Origin: Roseibium hamelinense
GTDB taxonomy: Bacteria > Pseudomonadota > Alphaproteobacteria > Rhizobiales > Stappiaceae
DNA: 64,000 nt
Direction of reading: 5' to 3'
Assembly: GCF_007830545.1 (NCBI RefSeq)
Contig: NZ_VLLF01000007.1
Span: 1 to 64,000 of the forward strand
The translations under genes were made by a program, and so were the position numbers. Under the pieces are notes generated by a model, which saw only the letters and a list, made by a program, of their open reading frames with translations, was not told the origin of the DNA and ran no database searches. Of this stretch, positions 35,852 to 45,751 are shown piece after piece; positions within the stretch are counted from its first letter, which is position 1, and every line of letters starts with the position of its first letter.

Positions 35852-36550
35852 ATGCCGAAGGTACTCATCGTCGAAGACGAGGAACCGCTCAGCCTTTTGC
35901 TGAGATACAATCTTGAAGCTGAAGGATACGCGGTCGAGTCCTGTGCTCGCGGAGACGAGGCAGAGATCCGGCTTCGCGAAAGTCAGCCGGATTTGCTTCT
36001 CCTGGATTGGATGTTGCCCGGCCTTTCCGGAATAGAGTTGTGCCGCCGTTTGCGCACGCGGGAAGACACCGAACGCTTGCCGGTCATCATGCTGACCGCG
36101 CGCGGCGAGGAGGCGGAGCGCATCCGCGGTTTGTCGACCGGCGCAGATGACTATGTCGTCAAGCCCTTTTCTGTCCCCGAACTAATGGCACGTGTTCGGG
36201 CAATCTTGCGCAGGGCCAGCCCGGAAGTGGTTTCAACGATGCTTCGGTCGGGGGACATCGAACTTGACCGGGAAACCCACCGTGTACGCCGCAACGCTAA
36301 AGAGATCCACCTCGGACCAACGGAGTTCCGGCTTCTGGAGTTCTTGATGACATCTCCGGGACGTGTTTTTTCCCGCGAACAATTATTGGACGGGGTCTGG
36401 GGTCACGACGTTTATGTCGATGAACGCACGGTGGATGTTCATGTGGGCCGTTTACGCAAAGCCTTGAACCGCGGTAAAGCCAAGGATCCGATCCGAACGG
36501 TGCGTGGCGCCGGTTACGCCTTCAACGACCAGTTCGCGATTGCAGGCTAG
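35852..36550 (+). CDS. phoB: Phosphate-regulon response regulator PhoB
   Basis: The 232-residue regulator has a receiver domain with the acidic pocket VEDEEP, the phospho-accepting Asp in LLLDWMLPGLSG (about residue 53), and the switch Lys in DYVVKPFSVPELMARVRA. The C-terminal OmpR/PhoB winged helix shows LGPTEFRLLEFLMTSPGRVFSREQLLDGVWG, the recognition part VDERTVDVHVGRLRKAL and VRGAGYAF. It should bind the CTGTCAT-type boxes found upstream in this cluster. GTAGGGA precedes its ATG. Confidence 0.96.
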   Translation: MPKVLIVEDEEPLSLLLRYNLEAEGYAVESCARGDEAEIRLRESQPDLLLLDWMLPGLSGIELCRRLRTREDTERLPVIMLTARGEEAERIRGLSTGADDYVVKPFSVPELMARVRAILRRASPEVVSTMLRSGDIELDRETHRVRRNAKEIHLGPTEFRLLEFLMTSPGRVFSREQLLDGVWGHDVYVDERTVDVHVGRLRKALNRGKAKDPIRTVRGAGYAFNDQFAIAG

Positions 36551-36570
36551 GCAGTCTGGGCTAAAAGAAC

Positions 36571-36599
36571 AAAAAACCCGCTTAAAAGGCCGGTTTTTT
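36571..36599. terminator. Bidirectional terminator between phoB and gcrA
   Basis: AAAAAACC and GGTTTTTT face each other around a 13-base centre containing an additional partial CG pairing. The run of A on one side and T on the other suits termination of both convergent genes. Confidence 0.7.
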
Positions 36600-36616
36600 C
36601 GTCTGTGTTGCTCGGG

Positions 36617-37156
36617 CTAGCCCGCAGCGCGGACTTCAGTGCGCCGGTCGCGGCGCCGGTCGTTTACCGGCTGGTAAGCGATCTTGCAGTGGTGCGCGCA
36701 ATAAGGAACGCCAGCGTCGGACGTGCGTCCGCAGAAGTAGAAATCATCCGTTGCCGGATCGCCTATTGGCCATTTGCAGGTGCGCTCGGTCAGCGTCAGG
36801 ATGGTTGCGCGCTGGGAGATCGGCACAAGCTCCGCGATCGGCTCGGGCGCAGGCTCTGCCTCTGGCGCCGGTGTCGGAGCAGGCGAAGCTTTCAAAGCCG
36901 TTGCACCGATGCTCTGCGGTGCATGTGAGGTGGTTTTCGACGACGATGTGCCGGAGCCGGTGCCCGTGCTTTTTGCACGGCGTGGTTTGCTGGCAGTCGT
37001 GTTGGTTTTCGCCCGCCCGGAAAGGCCGAGCCGGTGTACCTTACCAATGACCGCGTTCCGCGTTACACCGCCCAGTTCCGCGGCGATTTGGCTTGCGCTC
37101 AGACCATCGGTCCAGAGTTTTTTCAAAAGCTCTACGCGTTCAGTCGTCCAACTCAT
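36617..37156 (-). CDS. gcrA: GcrA cell-cycle regulator
   Basis: The 179-residue protein has the GcrA N-terminal DNA-binding domain, SWTTERVELLKKLWTDGLSASQIAAELGGVTRNAVIGKVHRLGL (given here by its ends: SWTTERVELLKKLW and TRNAVIGKVHRLGL). A low-complexity Ser/Thr/Pro/Ala linker follows (about 50-115), and the C-terminal sigma-70-contacting domain ends with CKWPIGDP, FCGRTSD and YCAHHCKIAY. GcrA works with CcrM methylation at GANTC sites and is restricted to Alphaproteobacteria. Starting at ATG 37156 gives the family N-terminus; three extra codons upstream are possible. Confidence 0.95.
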   Translation of the reverse strand: MSWTTERVELLKKLWTDGLSASQIAAELGGVTRNAVIGKVHRLGLSGRAKTNTTASKPRRAKSTGTGSGTSSSKTTSHAPQSIGATALKASPAPTPAPEAEPAPEPIAELVPISQRATILTLTERTCKWPIGDPATDDFYFCGRTSDAGVPYCAHHCKIAYQPVNDRRRDRRTEVRAAG

Positions 37157-37597
37157 TCGCCGCACCCCTTGTCAGTGGCCGCCGCCACACGGCAATAACC
37201 TTTTGTTAAGGCACAGTAGAACTGCGCCAGAAATGGCATATGTTGTGCCATTCATTGATGTGTTGCACGAGATGTCGTGTCTGACTGCCCAAAGATTACA
37301 ATATCGTTAAAACCGCAGGCAACACGGGGGGGCTAATCACATGGGGATGAATGGACTTTTCCCCACAAAAGGCAAAATCGGCAATGCTGAACCAAATCCG
37401 CATTTGCGGCATTTTCATTGACACCACCTGCAAACCGCAGTGTATAACGGATTTTGCAAGCCGTGCCGCCTCATTGGGCGGCACAATTCGTTTTGAGGGC
37501 CACCATAAGCGGGCGCTGAATGAATGGGTTCAGTTCGCATGCTTCGTGCGCGGCCTTTTGAGGTTTGTTTACGCAAAGTTCCCACGGGAGTTGGAAA
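37157..37597. other. Divergent region between gcrA and argD
   Basis: About 440 bases with no supportable gene. It should hold the promoters of gcrA (minus) and argD (plus). A perfect hairpin lies at 37463-37484, and a short inverted repeat, GGCA/TGCC, occurs near 37232. No GANTC site was seen between 37170 and 37330. Confidence 0.5.
37463..37484 (+). promoter_or_regulatory. GC-rich hairpin in the argD leader region
   Basis: GTGCCGCC-TCATTG-GGCGGCAC is a perfect 8-bp stem 114 bases before the argD start, followed by AATTCGTTTTG. It could be a weak terminator or attenuator if the promoter lies further upstream. No leader peptide was identified. Confidence 0.4.
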
Positions 37598-38800
37598 ATG
37601 TCGGCGTCAGCGCTGTTCGGAAATTACGCAAGATCGGCTTTGGAGTTCGATCACGGGGAAGGTGTCTGGCTTGTAACGAAAGACGGCCGACGATTCCTCG
37701 ATTGCGGTTCCGGCATCGCTGTGAACGTTGTCGGGCACAGCCACCCTCACTTGGTTGAAGCCCTGAAACTACAGGCAGAAAAACTGTGGCACGTGTCGAA
37801 CCTCCACAAGCTGCCCGAGCAGGAGCGCCTGGGTGCGCGGCTGGCCGAGGCAACGTTTGCCGATCGGGTGTTTTTCTGCAACTCAGGTGCAGAGGCTATG
37901 GAGGCGGCCATCAAGACAGCCCGCCGGTTCCATTTTGATCAAGGCAACCCCGAGCGCTTCCACATAGTCACATTTGAGGGGGCGTTTCACGGCCGGACCC
38001 TCGGAACGATCGCGGCCGGTGGTCAGGCCAAATATCTAGAAGGTTTTGGCCCGAAGGCGCCCGGGTTTGATCAGGTGCCTGCGGGCGATCTTGAAGCCTT
38101 GAAGTCTGTCATAGGCCCGCAGACGGCAGCTATTGCCATCGAGCCGGTTCAGGGCGAGGGCGGTATCCGCGAAATTCCAACCGAATTCCTGCGCCAGCTG
38201 CGGTCCTTGTGCGACGATGAAGGAATTCTGCTGATCTTGGACGAGATCCAAAGCGGTGTCGGCCGGACCGGCAAGCTGTTTGCACATGAATGGGCGGGCA
38301 TTAGCCCGGATATCATGGCAATTGCGAAAGGCATCGGGGGCGGCTTTCCAATGGGGGCCTGTCTGGCAACCGATGCAGCAGCTGCTGGGATGGTGCCGGG
38401 CACACACGGGACGACATTTGGCGGCAACCCGCTCGCCATGGCTGTCGGCAACGCGGTACTGGACGTGGTATTGGCAGACGGTTTTCTGGAAACAGTCCGC
38501 TCCAGTGGTCTGGTGTTCAAGCAAAAGCTTGCCGGGTTGGTAGATGAGCATCCGCATGTGTTTTCTGAGGTGCGTGGCAGCGGGCTGATGCTGGGCATCA
38601 AGTGTGCCGCTCCGGTTGCCGATGTTGTCACTGCGGCTCGCGATGCAGACCTGCTTGCCGTGCCTGCGGGAGACAATGTTCTTCGGATCCTGCCGCCGCT
38701 CACAATAAACGAAGACGAGATCGCTGAAGCGGTCGCGCGCCTAGAAAAGGCCGCACATGCCCTTGAAGGCAGACTGACATTGGAAGGAGCCGCCGAATGA
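37598..38800 (+). CDS. argD: Acetylornithine/succinyldiaminopimelate-type aminotransferase
   Basis: This 400-residue class III PLP aminotransferase converts N-acetylglutamate semialdehyde to N-acetylornithine. Motifs are [58 protein letters not shown], the cofactor-contacting [14 protein letters not shown], and the PLP lysine in [26 protein letters not shown] segment follows. ATG 37598 lies behind GGGAG. Its end overlaps argF by 4 bases (ATGA), so the two arginine genes are coupled. Confidence 0.94.
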   Translation: MSASALFGNYARSALEFDHGEGVWLVTKDGRRFLDCGSGIAVNVVGHSHPHLVEALKLQAEKLWHVSNLHKLPEQERLGARLAEATFADRVFFCNSGAEAMEAAIKTARRFHFDQGNPERFHIVTFEGAFHGRTLGTIAAGGQAKYLEGFGPKAPGFDQVPAGDLEALKSVIGPQTAAIAIEPVQGEGGIREIPTEFLRQLRSLCDDEGILLILDEIQSGVGRTGKLFAHEWAGISPDIMAIAKGIGGGFPMGACLATDAAAAGMVPGTHGTTFGGNPLAMAVGNAVLDVVLADGFLETVRSSGLVFKQKLAGLVDEHPHVFSEVRGSGLMLGIKCAAPVADVVTAARDADLLAVPAGDNVLRILPPLTINEDEIAEAVARLEKAAHALEGRLTLEGAAE

Positions 38801-39726
38801 CCCAAAAAGGACATTCAAGGCATTTTCTGGATTTAACCGAATTTGGTGGTGATGAACTTCGGAGCATTTTGGACGCCTCCAAGCGCATCAAACAAGACCG
38901 CAACGGTGTGCGGCCCGGAGAAGGGCTGCTCGCCGGAAAAGTGTTGGCGATGGTCTTCGAACAACCCTCGACCAGAACACGCATCTCGTTCGATGTCGGC
39001 ATGCGCGAATTGGGTGGTGAAACCCTGATGCTAACCGGGGCCGAAATGCAGCTGGGCCGGGGGGAAACCATAGCGGACACAGCAAGGGTCCTTTCGCGGT
39101 TTGTTGATGCAATCATGATCCGGATCCTGGACCATACGGCCTTGAACGAACTTGCAGAATACGCAACGGTTCCGGTGATCAATGGCCTTACCAAGGTTTC
39201 GCACCCGTGCCAGATCATGGCAGATTTATTGACCTTTGAAGAACACCGTGGCGGCATCAAGGGAAAGAGCATCGCCTGGACGGGCGACAGCAATAATGTT
39301 CTTGCTTCATGGGTTCATGCTGCACCCCGGTTTGATTTCGAGTTGCGGATCGCGACACCGTCAGAATTGGCGCCGCCAAAGGAGCTGATCGAAAAGGCGC
39401 GTGCCGAGGGGGCTTCCATTGTTCTGACCGACGACCCATATGAAGCCATCAAAGGCACGGATTGTGTCGTGACAGACTGCTGGGTTTCCATGGGTGATGA
39501 TGACTCTGAAAGCCGGCACAACCTTCTCAAAGCCTATCAGGTGAACAGCCGGCTCATGTCGGAAGCCAAATCAGATGCGCTGTTCATGCACTGCTTACCT
39601 GCCCACCGAGGTGAGGAAGTCACGTCTGATGTCATGGATGGGCCGAACTCGGTTGTCTTTGATGGCGCAGAGAACCGTCTGCACGCGCAAAAAGGTATCC
39701 TGGCCTGGTGTTTTGACGCTGTGTAA
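38797..39726 (+). CDS. argF: Ornithine carbamoyltransferase, biosynthetic
   Basis: The 309-residue enzyme makes citrulline from ornithine and carbamoyl phosphate. The carbamoyl-phosphate loop is [18 protein letters not shown] (STRTR about residues 53-57). Other marks are [16 protein letters not shown], the ornithine-side [24 protein letters not shown] and the catalytic [13 protein letters not shown]. Coupling to argD and its closer resemblance to anabolic enzymes distinguish it from the second OTC at 61434-62435, which belongs to the deiminase operon. Confidence 0.95.
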   Translation: MTQKGHSRHFLDLTEFGGDELRSILDASKRIKQDRNGVRPGEGLLAGKVLAMVFEQPSTRTRISFDVGMRELGGETLMLTGAEMQLGRGETIADTARVLSRFVDAIMIRILDHTALNELAEYATVPVINGLTKVSHPCQIMADLLTFEEHRGGIKGKSIAWTGDSNNVLASWVHAAPRFDFELRIATPSELAPPKELIEKARAEGASIVLTDDPYEAIKGTDCVVTDCWVSMGDDDSESRHNLLKAYQVNSRLMSEAKSDALFMHCLPAHRGEEVTSDVMDGPNSVVFDGAENRLHAQKGILAWCFDAV

Positions 39727-39737
39727 AAGGTGATGGC

Positions 39738-40712
39738 GTGGCATTTAATCTGGAAGACTTCGGTGTAACCCCGGTCGGAATGGACGCAGTGCGTCCATTC
39801 GCAGTCGAAGGGCTTGACGTGCGCGGCCGTGCCGTGGCGCTCGGTCCTGTTGTTGGTGACATTCTGGCCCGGCATGCTTATCCGAAACCGGTTTCGCGTC
39901 TGCTTGCCGAAGCGATTGTTCTGACGAGTCTGCTTGGGACCTCTTTGAAGTTCGAGGGCCGGTTCACTCTGCAAACCCAGACCGACGGCCCGGTCTCGAT
40001 GCTGGTTGTTGATTTTTCATCTCCCGATGCGATCCGCGCTTGTGCGACTTTCGATGCGGACAAACTTGCAGCTCTGCCAAAAGACCAGGTAACGCCGGAA
40101 AATCTCCTTGGACGCGGTCACCTTGCAATGACCATTGATCAGGGCAAGCACATGAACCGTTACCAAGGGCTTGTTGAACTGGATGGGATCTCGATGGAGG
40201 AAGTCGCACGTCGCTACTTTGCGCGGTCCGAACAGATTCCGACCGAGGTCCGGCTTGCAGTCGGCGAGCTGTTCACCCGGCAAGAGGGTGATGGGCCGGC
40301 TCAGACATGGATAGCTGGAGGCGTCCTGATCCAGTTCCTGCCTGATGCACCGGAACGCATGAAGCAGCCGGACCTTGATCCCGGAGATGCACCGGAGGGG
40401 ACCGTGCTGCATAGCCTGGACGAGGACGATGCGTGGGTTGAGGCGAAAACCCTGGTTGAAACAGTCAAGGATGTGGAGCTGACGGATCCGGAGGTCGGTG
40501 TTGAACGACTTTTGTTCCGCCTGTTCCATGAACGAGGTGTCAGGCTGTTTGAACCTCAGCCAATTGCCGACAAGTGCAGTTGTTCAAGAGAGAAAGTCGA
40601 AGGTATTCTGACGACATTCAGCGATGAAGAACGCGCCAACATGATTGTTGACGGCAAGATCTCCGTGACCTGCGAATTCTGCAGTACCCGTTATGAATTT
40701 GATCCGGAATGA
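39738..40712 (+). CDS. hslO: Redox-regulated holdase chaperone Hsp33
   Basis: The 324-residue protein has an N-terminal substrate-binding domain and a C-terminal zinc switch. The four cysteines are present as CSC in ADKCSCSREKVEG (about 276-278) and CEFC in VTCEFCSTRYEF (about 310-313). Oxidation releases zinc, forms disulfides and activates the chaperone under oxidative heat stress. A GTG start at 39738 lies 11 bases after argF, so it shares the argD-argF transcript; this argF-hslO arrangement is common in related bacteria. Confidence 0.95.
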   Translation: MAFNLEDFGVTPVGMDAVRPFAVEGLDVRGRAVALGPVVGDILARHAYPKPVSRLLAEAIVLTSLLGTSLKFEGRFTLQTQTDGPVSMLVVDFSSPDAIRACATFDADKLAALPKDQVTPENLLGRGHLAMTIDQGKHMNRYQGLVELDGISMEEVARRYFARSEQIPTEVRLAVGELFTRQEGDGPAQTWIAGGVLIQFLPDAPERMKQPDLDPGDAPEGTVLHSLDEDDAWVEAKTLVETVKDVELTDPEVGVERLLFRLFHERGVRLFEPQPIADKCSCSREKVEGILTTFSDEERANMIVDGKISVTCEFCSTRYEFDPE

Positions 40713-40721
40713 TCGGATTTA

Positions 40722-40760
40722 CGCAGGGCCCTCCGTGAATTAACGGATCGCGGCCCTGCG
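40722..40760 (+). other. Long stem-loop after hslO
   Basis: CGCAGGGCC (40722-40730) pairs with GGCCCTGCG (40752-40760). Within the loop TCCGT (40732-40736) pairs with ACGGA (40743-40747), leaving a small asymmetric bulge. This 14-bp structure sits 10 bases past the hslO stop with no T run, so it is either a rho-independent-like end without U tract or an mRNA 3' stabiliser. Confidence 0.6.
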
Positions 40761-40901
40761 CGATACTTTGTTACATTTGGAAACTTGCAATCCGGTTTCA
40801 GAAACGGCTTATCGGTATCCTAAAGAAGATTTTGCAGCGCGAAATGAGCCGTAGGGGAGGTTGCGGCGTATTTGTTTGCAGGATCAAAACAAGAGGATCC
40901 C

Positions 40902-42323
40902 ATGTTGCAGTCCGTGAACCGTCCCGGCGAAGATCAAAGCGTTCCCTCAGAATACCGAGAGATTCTACGGCCCGGCCGCAGATCCCATCGATTTTGGATG
41001 GTCGCAAAAGCCGTCTTGCAAGCGGTCATCGCGTTGATCGTGTTATTCGCGGCCGTTCAGGGCATGAACACGCTGATTGCAACAAAGCCGGACGTTCCAA
41101 AACGCGCGGTTCAGGAAAAAGCATACACGGTCGAGAGCCGTAGAGTTGCGCTCACTGATCATGCACCTGTCATAAGTGTATACGGCGAAGTAACGGCTGG
41201 ACGTACCGTCGATTTGCGTGCGCTTGTCGGGGGCGAGGTGGTCGAGGTCAACCCTTCGTTGAAGGCGGGCGGCCTCGTATCCGAAGGTGAGGTTCTCGTT
41301 GCGATTGACCGGTTCGATTACGAAGGTGCGCTGACCGAAGCGCAGGCAAGTCTGGCGGAAGCCGAAGCCCAACAGGTTCAAAACCGTGGCCGGGTTGCTC
41401 TTGAAGAAGCAAACATCGAACGGTCAACCGAACAGCTCGAATTCGCGAAACGCGATCTTGAGCGCGCGCAGTCGCTTCTCGAGCGCGGTGCTGTAACCGA
41501 GCAAACTGTCGATGAGCGAAAACTCCTGGTGTCGCAACGCCAGCAGACTTTGGAGCAGAGACAAAACACGCTGGCCCTTGAGGAAGCCCGGGTCGTCCAG
41601 CAATACGCCACGATTAAGCGGTTGAAATGGGGCGTTCAAAATGCCGAGCGGCAACTGGCAAACACGGTTCTGAAAGCGCCTTTTGATGCAGTCATCCGGG
41701 AGGAGGCAGCGCAGCCGGGCCGGCTGATCAGCGTGAATGACGTGGTTGCCTCCATCTACAGCCGCGACGAACTCGAAGTGCGGTTCACACTGTCTGACAA
41801 CCAGTATGGTCGGATTGTTGCAGACGCCGGAACAGTCGTTGGACGCGAAGTGGAAGTGATCTGGAATCTGGGGAATGAACCGCTGGTGTATCAGGCCACG
41901 GTGGAGCGCGTGGGGGCGGATGTGGCCAGCACGCGTGGCGGTGTCGATGTGTTTGCCGTGATTGAGTACGATCCCGAACAAACCCCTCTTAGGCCGGGTG
42001 CATTTGTTGAGGTGCTTGTGGCGGACCGGACCTATGCCTCGACTGCGGTTATTCCGGAAACCTCAGTTTATGGGGATGGTCTTGTTTATGTGATTGAGGA
42101 GGGCCGTCTGTCACCCCGACAGACGCGTCCTCTTGCCTTTGATGGCGACGAGATCATCGTGCGTGGCGGTTTGGAAAGCGGCGATGTGATTCTGACGACC
42201 CGTGTTCCAGAAGCTGGGGAAGGCCTTTTGGTTGTTCCCCTTGATCCATCCGAAAACCCGGATGCTTTTGTGCGGTCGTCAGACGCGGCAGCCGATACCG
42301 CACAAGCTGCCGTCAAGAACTAG
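40902..42323 (+). CDS. RND efflux periplasmic adaptor (membrane fusion protein)
   Basis: The 473-residue protein has a cytoplasmic N-terminus and one membrane anchor (about 44-64). The HlyD/AcrA layout follows: a beta-barrel/lipoyl half (VISVYGEVTAGRTVDLRALVGGEVVEVNPSLKAG), a long alpha-hairpin rich in Glu, Gln and Ala (about 140-255), the second lipoyl half (VLKAPFDAVIREEAAQPGRLIS), and a barrel and proximal domain. It would connect the RND pump encoded 9 bases downstream to an outer-membrane channel, which is not present here. ATG 40902 follows AGAGGA. Confidence 0.9.
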   Translation: MLQSVNRPGEDQSVPSEYREILRPGRRSHRFWMVAKAVLQAVIALIVLFAAVQGMNTLIATKPDVPKRAVQEKAYTVESRRVALTDHAPVISVYGEVTAGRTVDLRALVGGEVVEVNPSLKAGGLVSEGEVLVAIDRFDYEGALTEAQASLAEAEAQQVQNRGRVALEEANIERSTEQLEFAKRDLERAQSLLERGAVTEQTVDERKLLVSQRQQTLEQRQNTLALEEARVVQQYATIKRLKWGVQNAERQLANTVLKAPFDAVIREEAAQPGRLISVNDVVASIYSRDELEVRFTLSDNQYGRIVADAGTVVGREVEVIWNLGNEPLVYQATVERVGADVASTRGGVDVFAVIEYDPEQTPLRPGAFVEVLVADRTYASTAVIPETSVYGDGLVYVIEEGRLSPRQTRPLAFDGDEIIVRGGLESGDVILTTRVPEAGEGLLVVPLDPSENPDAFVRSSDAAADTAQAAVKN

Positions 42324-42332
42324 GATATCGCC

Positions 42333-45300
42333 ATGACCAATTTGAAGTCCGGCGGCTTTTTGGAAACGATTGTCCGCCATCCGAACGCTGCAAATCTTGT
42401 CATGGTCATCATGATCCTGTTTGGAGCGTTCGGACTGTCAAAGCTCAATACGCAGTTCTTTCCCACGATCAAGACTGATCGGATCACTGTGTCGATTAGC
42501 TGGCCGGGTGCAAGCGCAGAGGATGTAACCGCTAATATTCTGGAGACAGTGGAACCGGAACTGCGTTTTATCGACGATCTGGATGAGCTGGTGTCCTATG
42601 GCCGTGAAGGCGGGGCAACGCTCACCCTTGAGTTTGTCGAGGGGGTCGATCTGCAAAAGGCGCTTTCGGATGTCGAGCAGGCCGTCTCCGGAATCACGAC
42701 TTTGCCGCAGGACAGCGAAACACCCGTTGTATCCGCATCCTCTTTCACCGACGGGGTGGCCACACTTGCCATCCGCGGTCCCTTTTCCGAGCAGGCCCTC
42801 AAGACGTTTGCCCGACAGATGCGCGACGACCTTTTGGATCGTGGTATCGACAAGGTTGAATTGCGCGGATACCGCTCTCCGGAATTCGTGGTTGAAATTC
42901 CCGAGCGCGAACTGAGGCGTCTTGACCTGACCGTGTCTGATGTCGCCTCGGCTGTGTCGGGCAACACGATTGACATTCCAGCGGGCAATATTGAAGGGGC
43001 GGTCGAGCGACAGATTCGGGCAATTGCCCAAAACAAAACGCCGGAAACCATCAGCCGGATCTACGTGAAGACACTGGCGTCTGGCGAAAAAACCAGCATA
43101 GCCGACATCGGCAATGTATCCCGCGATTTTGAAGATGGCGAAAACCAGGGTTTTTCCAAGGGTATGCGCGCAATCGAAATCGATATCAAACGCGTTGAGA
43201 GCACCGATACACTCAAGGCTGCCGCGATTGTCGAACAGTATTTGGAAGAAATCCGGCCGCAGCTGCCGTCGACGCTGGAGATCCTGAAATACGATGTGCG
43301 CGCCGACGCGGTGAAGGGTCGGATCACGCTGCTGCTGGAAAACGGCTTGAGCGGGCTGGCTCTGGTTGTTGCAATCCTGTTTCTGTTCTTGAACGCGAGG
43401 ATCGCCCTGTGGGTCGCAGCCGGTATTCCAGTTGCGATGATGGCAACGCTCGGCATCATGTGGCTGTTCGGCGAAAGCATCAACATGATCTCCATGTTTG
43501 CATTAATCATGATGCTTGGGGTGATCGTGGACGACGCCATTGTTGTGGGAGAACATACAGCCACCCGTCTCAAACTCGGTGACAGCCCGGACGAAGCCGC
43601 GATCAACGGCGCAGAGACGATGGTCGCGCCGGTTTTTGCCGCGGGCCTGACAACGGTTGCCGCGTTTTTGCCGATCCTGTTGATCGGAGATATCCTTGGC
43701 CAGATCATGGGAACCATGCCGGTTGTGGTTGTCGCCGTCGTGATCGCGTCCCTGATCGAGTGTTTTGTGATCTTGCCCGGACACCTGGGCCATTCGCTCG
43801 GCGGGCGTCCAGGCTGGACTTGGTGGCGGGTGGTGGTCATTGCCGGTGCACCTGCGTTTTTCTTGAGCGGTCTTGCTGCTCAGCCGGACTTGTCCGTGCC
43901 GCCTTATCTTGATCCGCTCGCCATTCCACTGCGAAATCTGTTGGACACGATTGGGCTGTTCGGGTTCGAAGTGATCATCATTCTGGTGTGTTTCGCGGTG
44001 GCCGTTGGCATCGAGGCTCTGTTGCAGACCTTGCGCAGGCGCAAAGCGGCGCAGGGGCGTGAGAACACGCCCGGTTTTTTTCGGCGCAATTTTGATGCAG
44101 GGTTTGACTGGTTCCGGGACAATCCGTTCCACGCAATTGTCCGCGCTGCGGTGAACTGGCGGTATGTGACCTGCGCAACGGCTGTTGCCTGCCTGGTTGT
44201 GTCCGCCGGGCTGGTTCAAGGCGGCCGTGTCGGGTTTTCGTTCTTTCCTTCTCCCGAAAGCGAAAATCTGACAGCCTCCATCTTTTTCCATGCTGGTACA
44301 CCCCAGGATGTTGCAATCGATGGCATGAAGGCAATTGAGGAAGCACTCTGGCAAGCTGAGGCTCAGCTCTCTGGAGATGATGGGGATCCCCTTATTGTTT
44401 CAACCTATGCCACCCTCGGTCAGGCCGGCAACAACCGTGGCGACAACTTTGCGAATATCAATGTGCAGCTATCGCGTTCTGAAGAGCGCAGCATTCGCAC
44501 GCCTGAAATTGTTCGGGCATGGCAAGCGGCTGTACCGGACTTGGCAGCAACATCCCGAATTGCCATTGCCGAACGACGTGGAGGGCCCCCGGGGCGGGAC
44601 CTAGATATTCGGTTGTCAGGTGCTCCGCTGCAAGACCTTAAGGCTGCGGCCCTCGAGTTGCAGCAAGAGGTGTCCGGGTATCCCGGCACCAGCGCTGTGG
44701 AAGACGACCTGCCTTATGGCAAACCTGAACTGTTGGTCGACTTGACCCCGCGCGGCCGGGCACTCGGGTTCACCGTCGAAAGTGCGGCACGTCAGATTCG
44801 CGACGCATTTCAGGGCAACATCGCCCGCCGGTTCGCAGAAGGGGATGAGGAGGTCACGGTCCGGGTGCGCCAAGCAATTGAACCGGCAGGAAGTTCTTCA
44901 CTGAGGGACCTGTCGCTCAAAACGCCGGCAGGTGACTTCGTGCCGCTAACTGAAGTTGTCAATCTGGAAGATGCGCAAGGCTTTTCGCTGATCCTCCGCC
45001 GCGATGGCAAAACAATTGTCACTGTAGTTGCCGATGTCGACAGCTCCGTGACTTCGAACAACCAGATTATTTCATCGCTGAGCGAGAGTTTCCTGCCCGA
45101 TCTCCAGGCGAGATATGGATTGGATTATGAGTTTGCCGGCAAGGCTGAGGAACAACAGCAAGCCTTCTCCGAGCTTTTGACCGGCGTCGTCATGGCCGTT
45201 GCAGCAATCTACATCATCTTGGCGGCTATTTTTGCCAGCTACTCCCGCCCCATCGTGGTCATGTCGATCATACCGTTTGGTATCGTCGGTGCCATCGTCG

Positions 45301-45728
45301 GTCACTACCTCATGGGCTTTAAACTGACGATCCTGTCGATGATCGGATTGCTGGGCCTCGCTGGTATTCTGGTCAACAACTCCATTATTCTTGTTGCGCG
45401 CTTTGAGGAGCGCCGGGCCACCGGGGAGAGCAATCTAGAGGCTGCGATCAGGGCCAGCTGCGATAGGTTACGGGCGGTTTTCCTAACCTCGCTGACAACG
45501 ATCGGCGGCTTGTTGCCACTCATGTTTGAAACCAGTCTGCAAGCACAGTTTCTGTTGCCGATGGCAATCACGATCGTATTCGGGCTCGCCACCGCCACTG
45601 TGCTGGTGCTGGTTTTGGTGCCTGCACTGCTGCAAGTCGGCGATGATATCGCAAAGGTGATAATGCTTCGGCGGAAACCGTTGCCAGAACCACATGACGG
45701 CGGAACCGACCTTACTCCGGCGGAGTAG
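42333..45728 (+). CDS. RND-family efflux pump, AcrB/HAE1-like, with central membrane insert
   Basis: The 1131-residue inner-membrane pump has the RND duplication: two sets of membrane helices and large periplasmic loops after helices 1 and 7. The proton-relay pair is present in MLGVIVDDAIVVGEHTATRLK (Asp-Asp about residue 397). The second half has GIVGAIVGHYLMG and GLLGLAGILVNNSIILVARFEER. It is about 80 residues longer than AcrB. The excess lies at about 493-600, between the halves, and includes two extra hydrophobic stretches (WWRVVVIAGAPAFFLSGLAA and FGFEVIIILVCFAVAVGIEA). Its substrate is unknown. Confidence 0.92.
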   Translation: MTNLKSGGFLETIVRHPNAANLVMVIMILFGAFGLSKLNTQFFPTIKTDRITVSISWPGASAEDVTANILETVEPELRFIDDLDELVSYGREGGATLTLEFVEGVDLQKALSDVEQAVSGITTLPQDSETPVVSASSFTDGVATLAIRGPFSEQALKTFARQMRDDLLDRGIDKVELRGYRSPEFVVEIPERELRRLDLTVSDVASAVSGNTIDIPAGNIEGAVERQIRAIAQNKTPETISRIYVKTLASGEKTSIADIGNVSRDFEDGENQGFSKGMRAIEIDIKRVESTDTLKAAAIVEQYLEEIRPQLPSTLEILKYDVRADAVKGRITLLLENGLSGLALVVAILFLFLNARIALWVAAGIPVAMMATLGIMWLFGESINMISMFALIMMLGVIVDDAIVVGEHTATRLKLGDSPDEAAINGAETMVAPVFAAGLTTVAAFLPILLIGDILGQIMGTMPVVVVAVVIASLIECFVILPGHLGHSLGGRPGWTWWRVVVIAGAPAFFLSGLAAQPDLSVPPYLDPLAIPLRNLLDTIGLFGFEVIIILVCFAVAVGIEALLQTLRRRKAAQGRENTPGFFRRNFDAGFDWFRDNPFHAIVRAAVNWRYVTCATAVACLVVSAGLVQGGRVGFSFFPSPESENLTASIFFHAGTPQDVAIDGMKAIEEALWQAEAQLSGDDGDPLIVSTYATLGQAGNNRGDNFANINVQLSRSEERSIRTPEIVRAWQAAVPDLAATSRIAIAERRGGPPGRDLDIRLSGAPLQDLKAAALELQQEVSGYPGTSAVEDDLPYGKPELLVDLTPRGRALGFTVESAARQIRDAFQGNIARRFAEGDEEVTVRVRQAIEPAGSSSLRDLSLKTPAGDFVPLTEVVNLEDAQGFSLILRRDGKTIVTVVADVDSSVTSNNQIISSLSESFLPDLQARYGLDYEFAGKAEEQQQAFSELLTGVVMAVAAIYIILAAIFASYSRPIVVMSIIPFGIVGAIVGHYLMGFKLTILSMIGLLGLAGILVNNSIILVARFEERRATGESNLEAAIRASCDRLRAVFLTSLTTIGGLLPLMFETSLQAQFLLPMAITIVFGLATATVLVLVLVPALLQVGDDIAKVIMLRRKPLPEPHDGGTDLTPAE

Positions 45729-45751
45729 GCGAGTGCGCTCGACACGGTTGC

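Noticed and set aside
37351..37758. Plus-strand frame overlapping the start of argD
   Set aside because: It runs out of frame into the conserved argD coding region and shows no family features.
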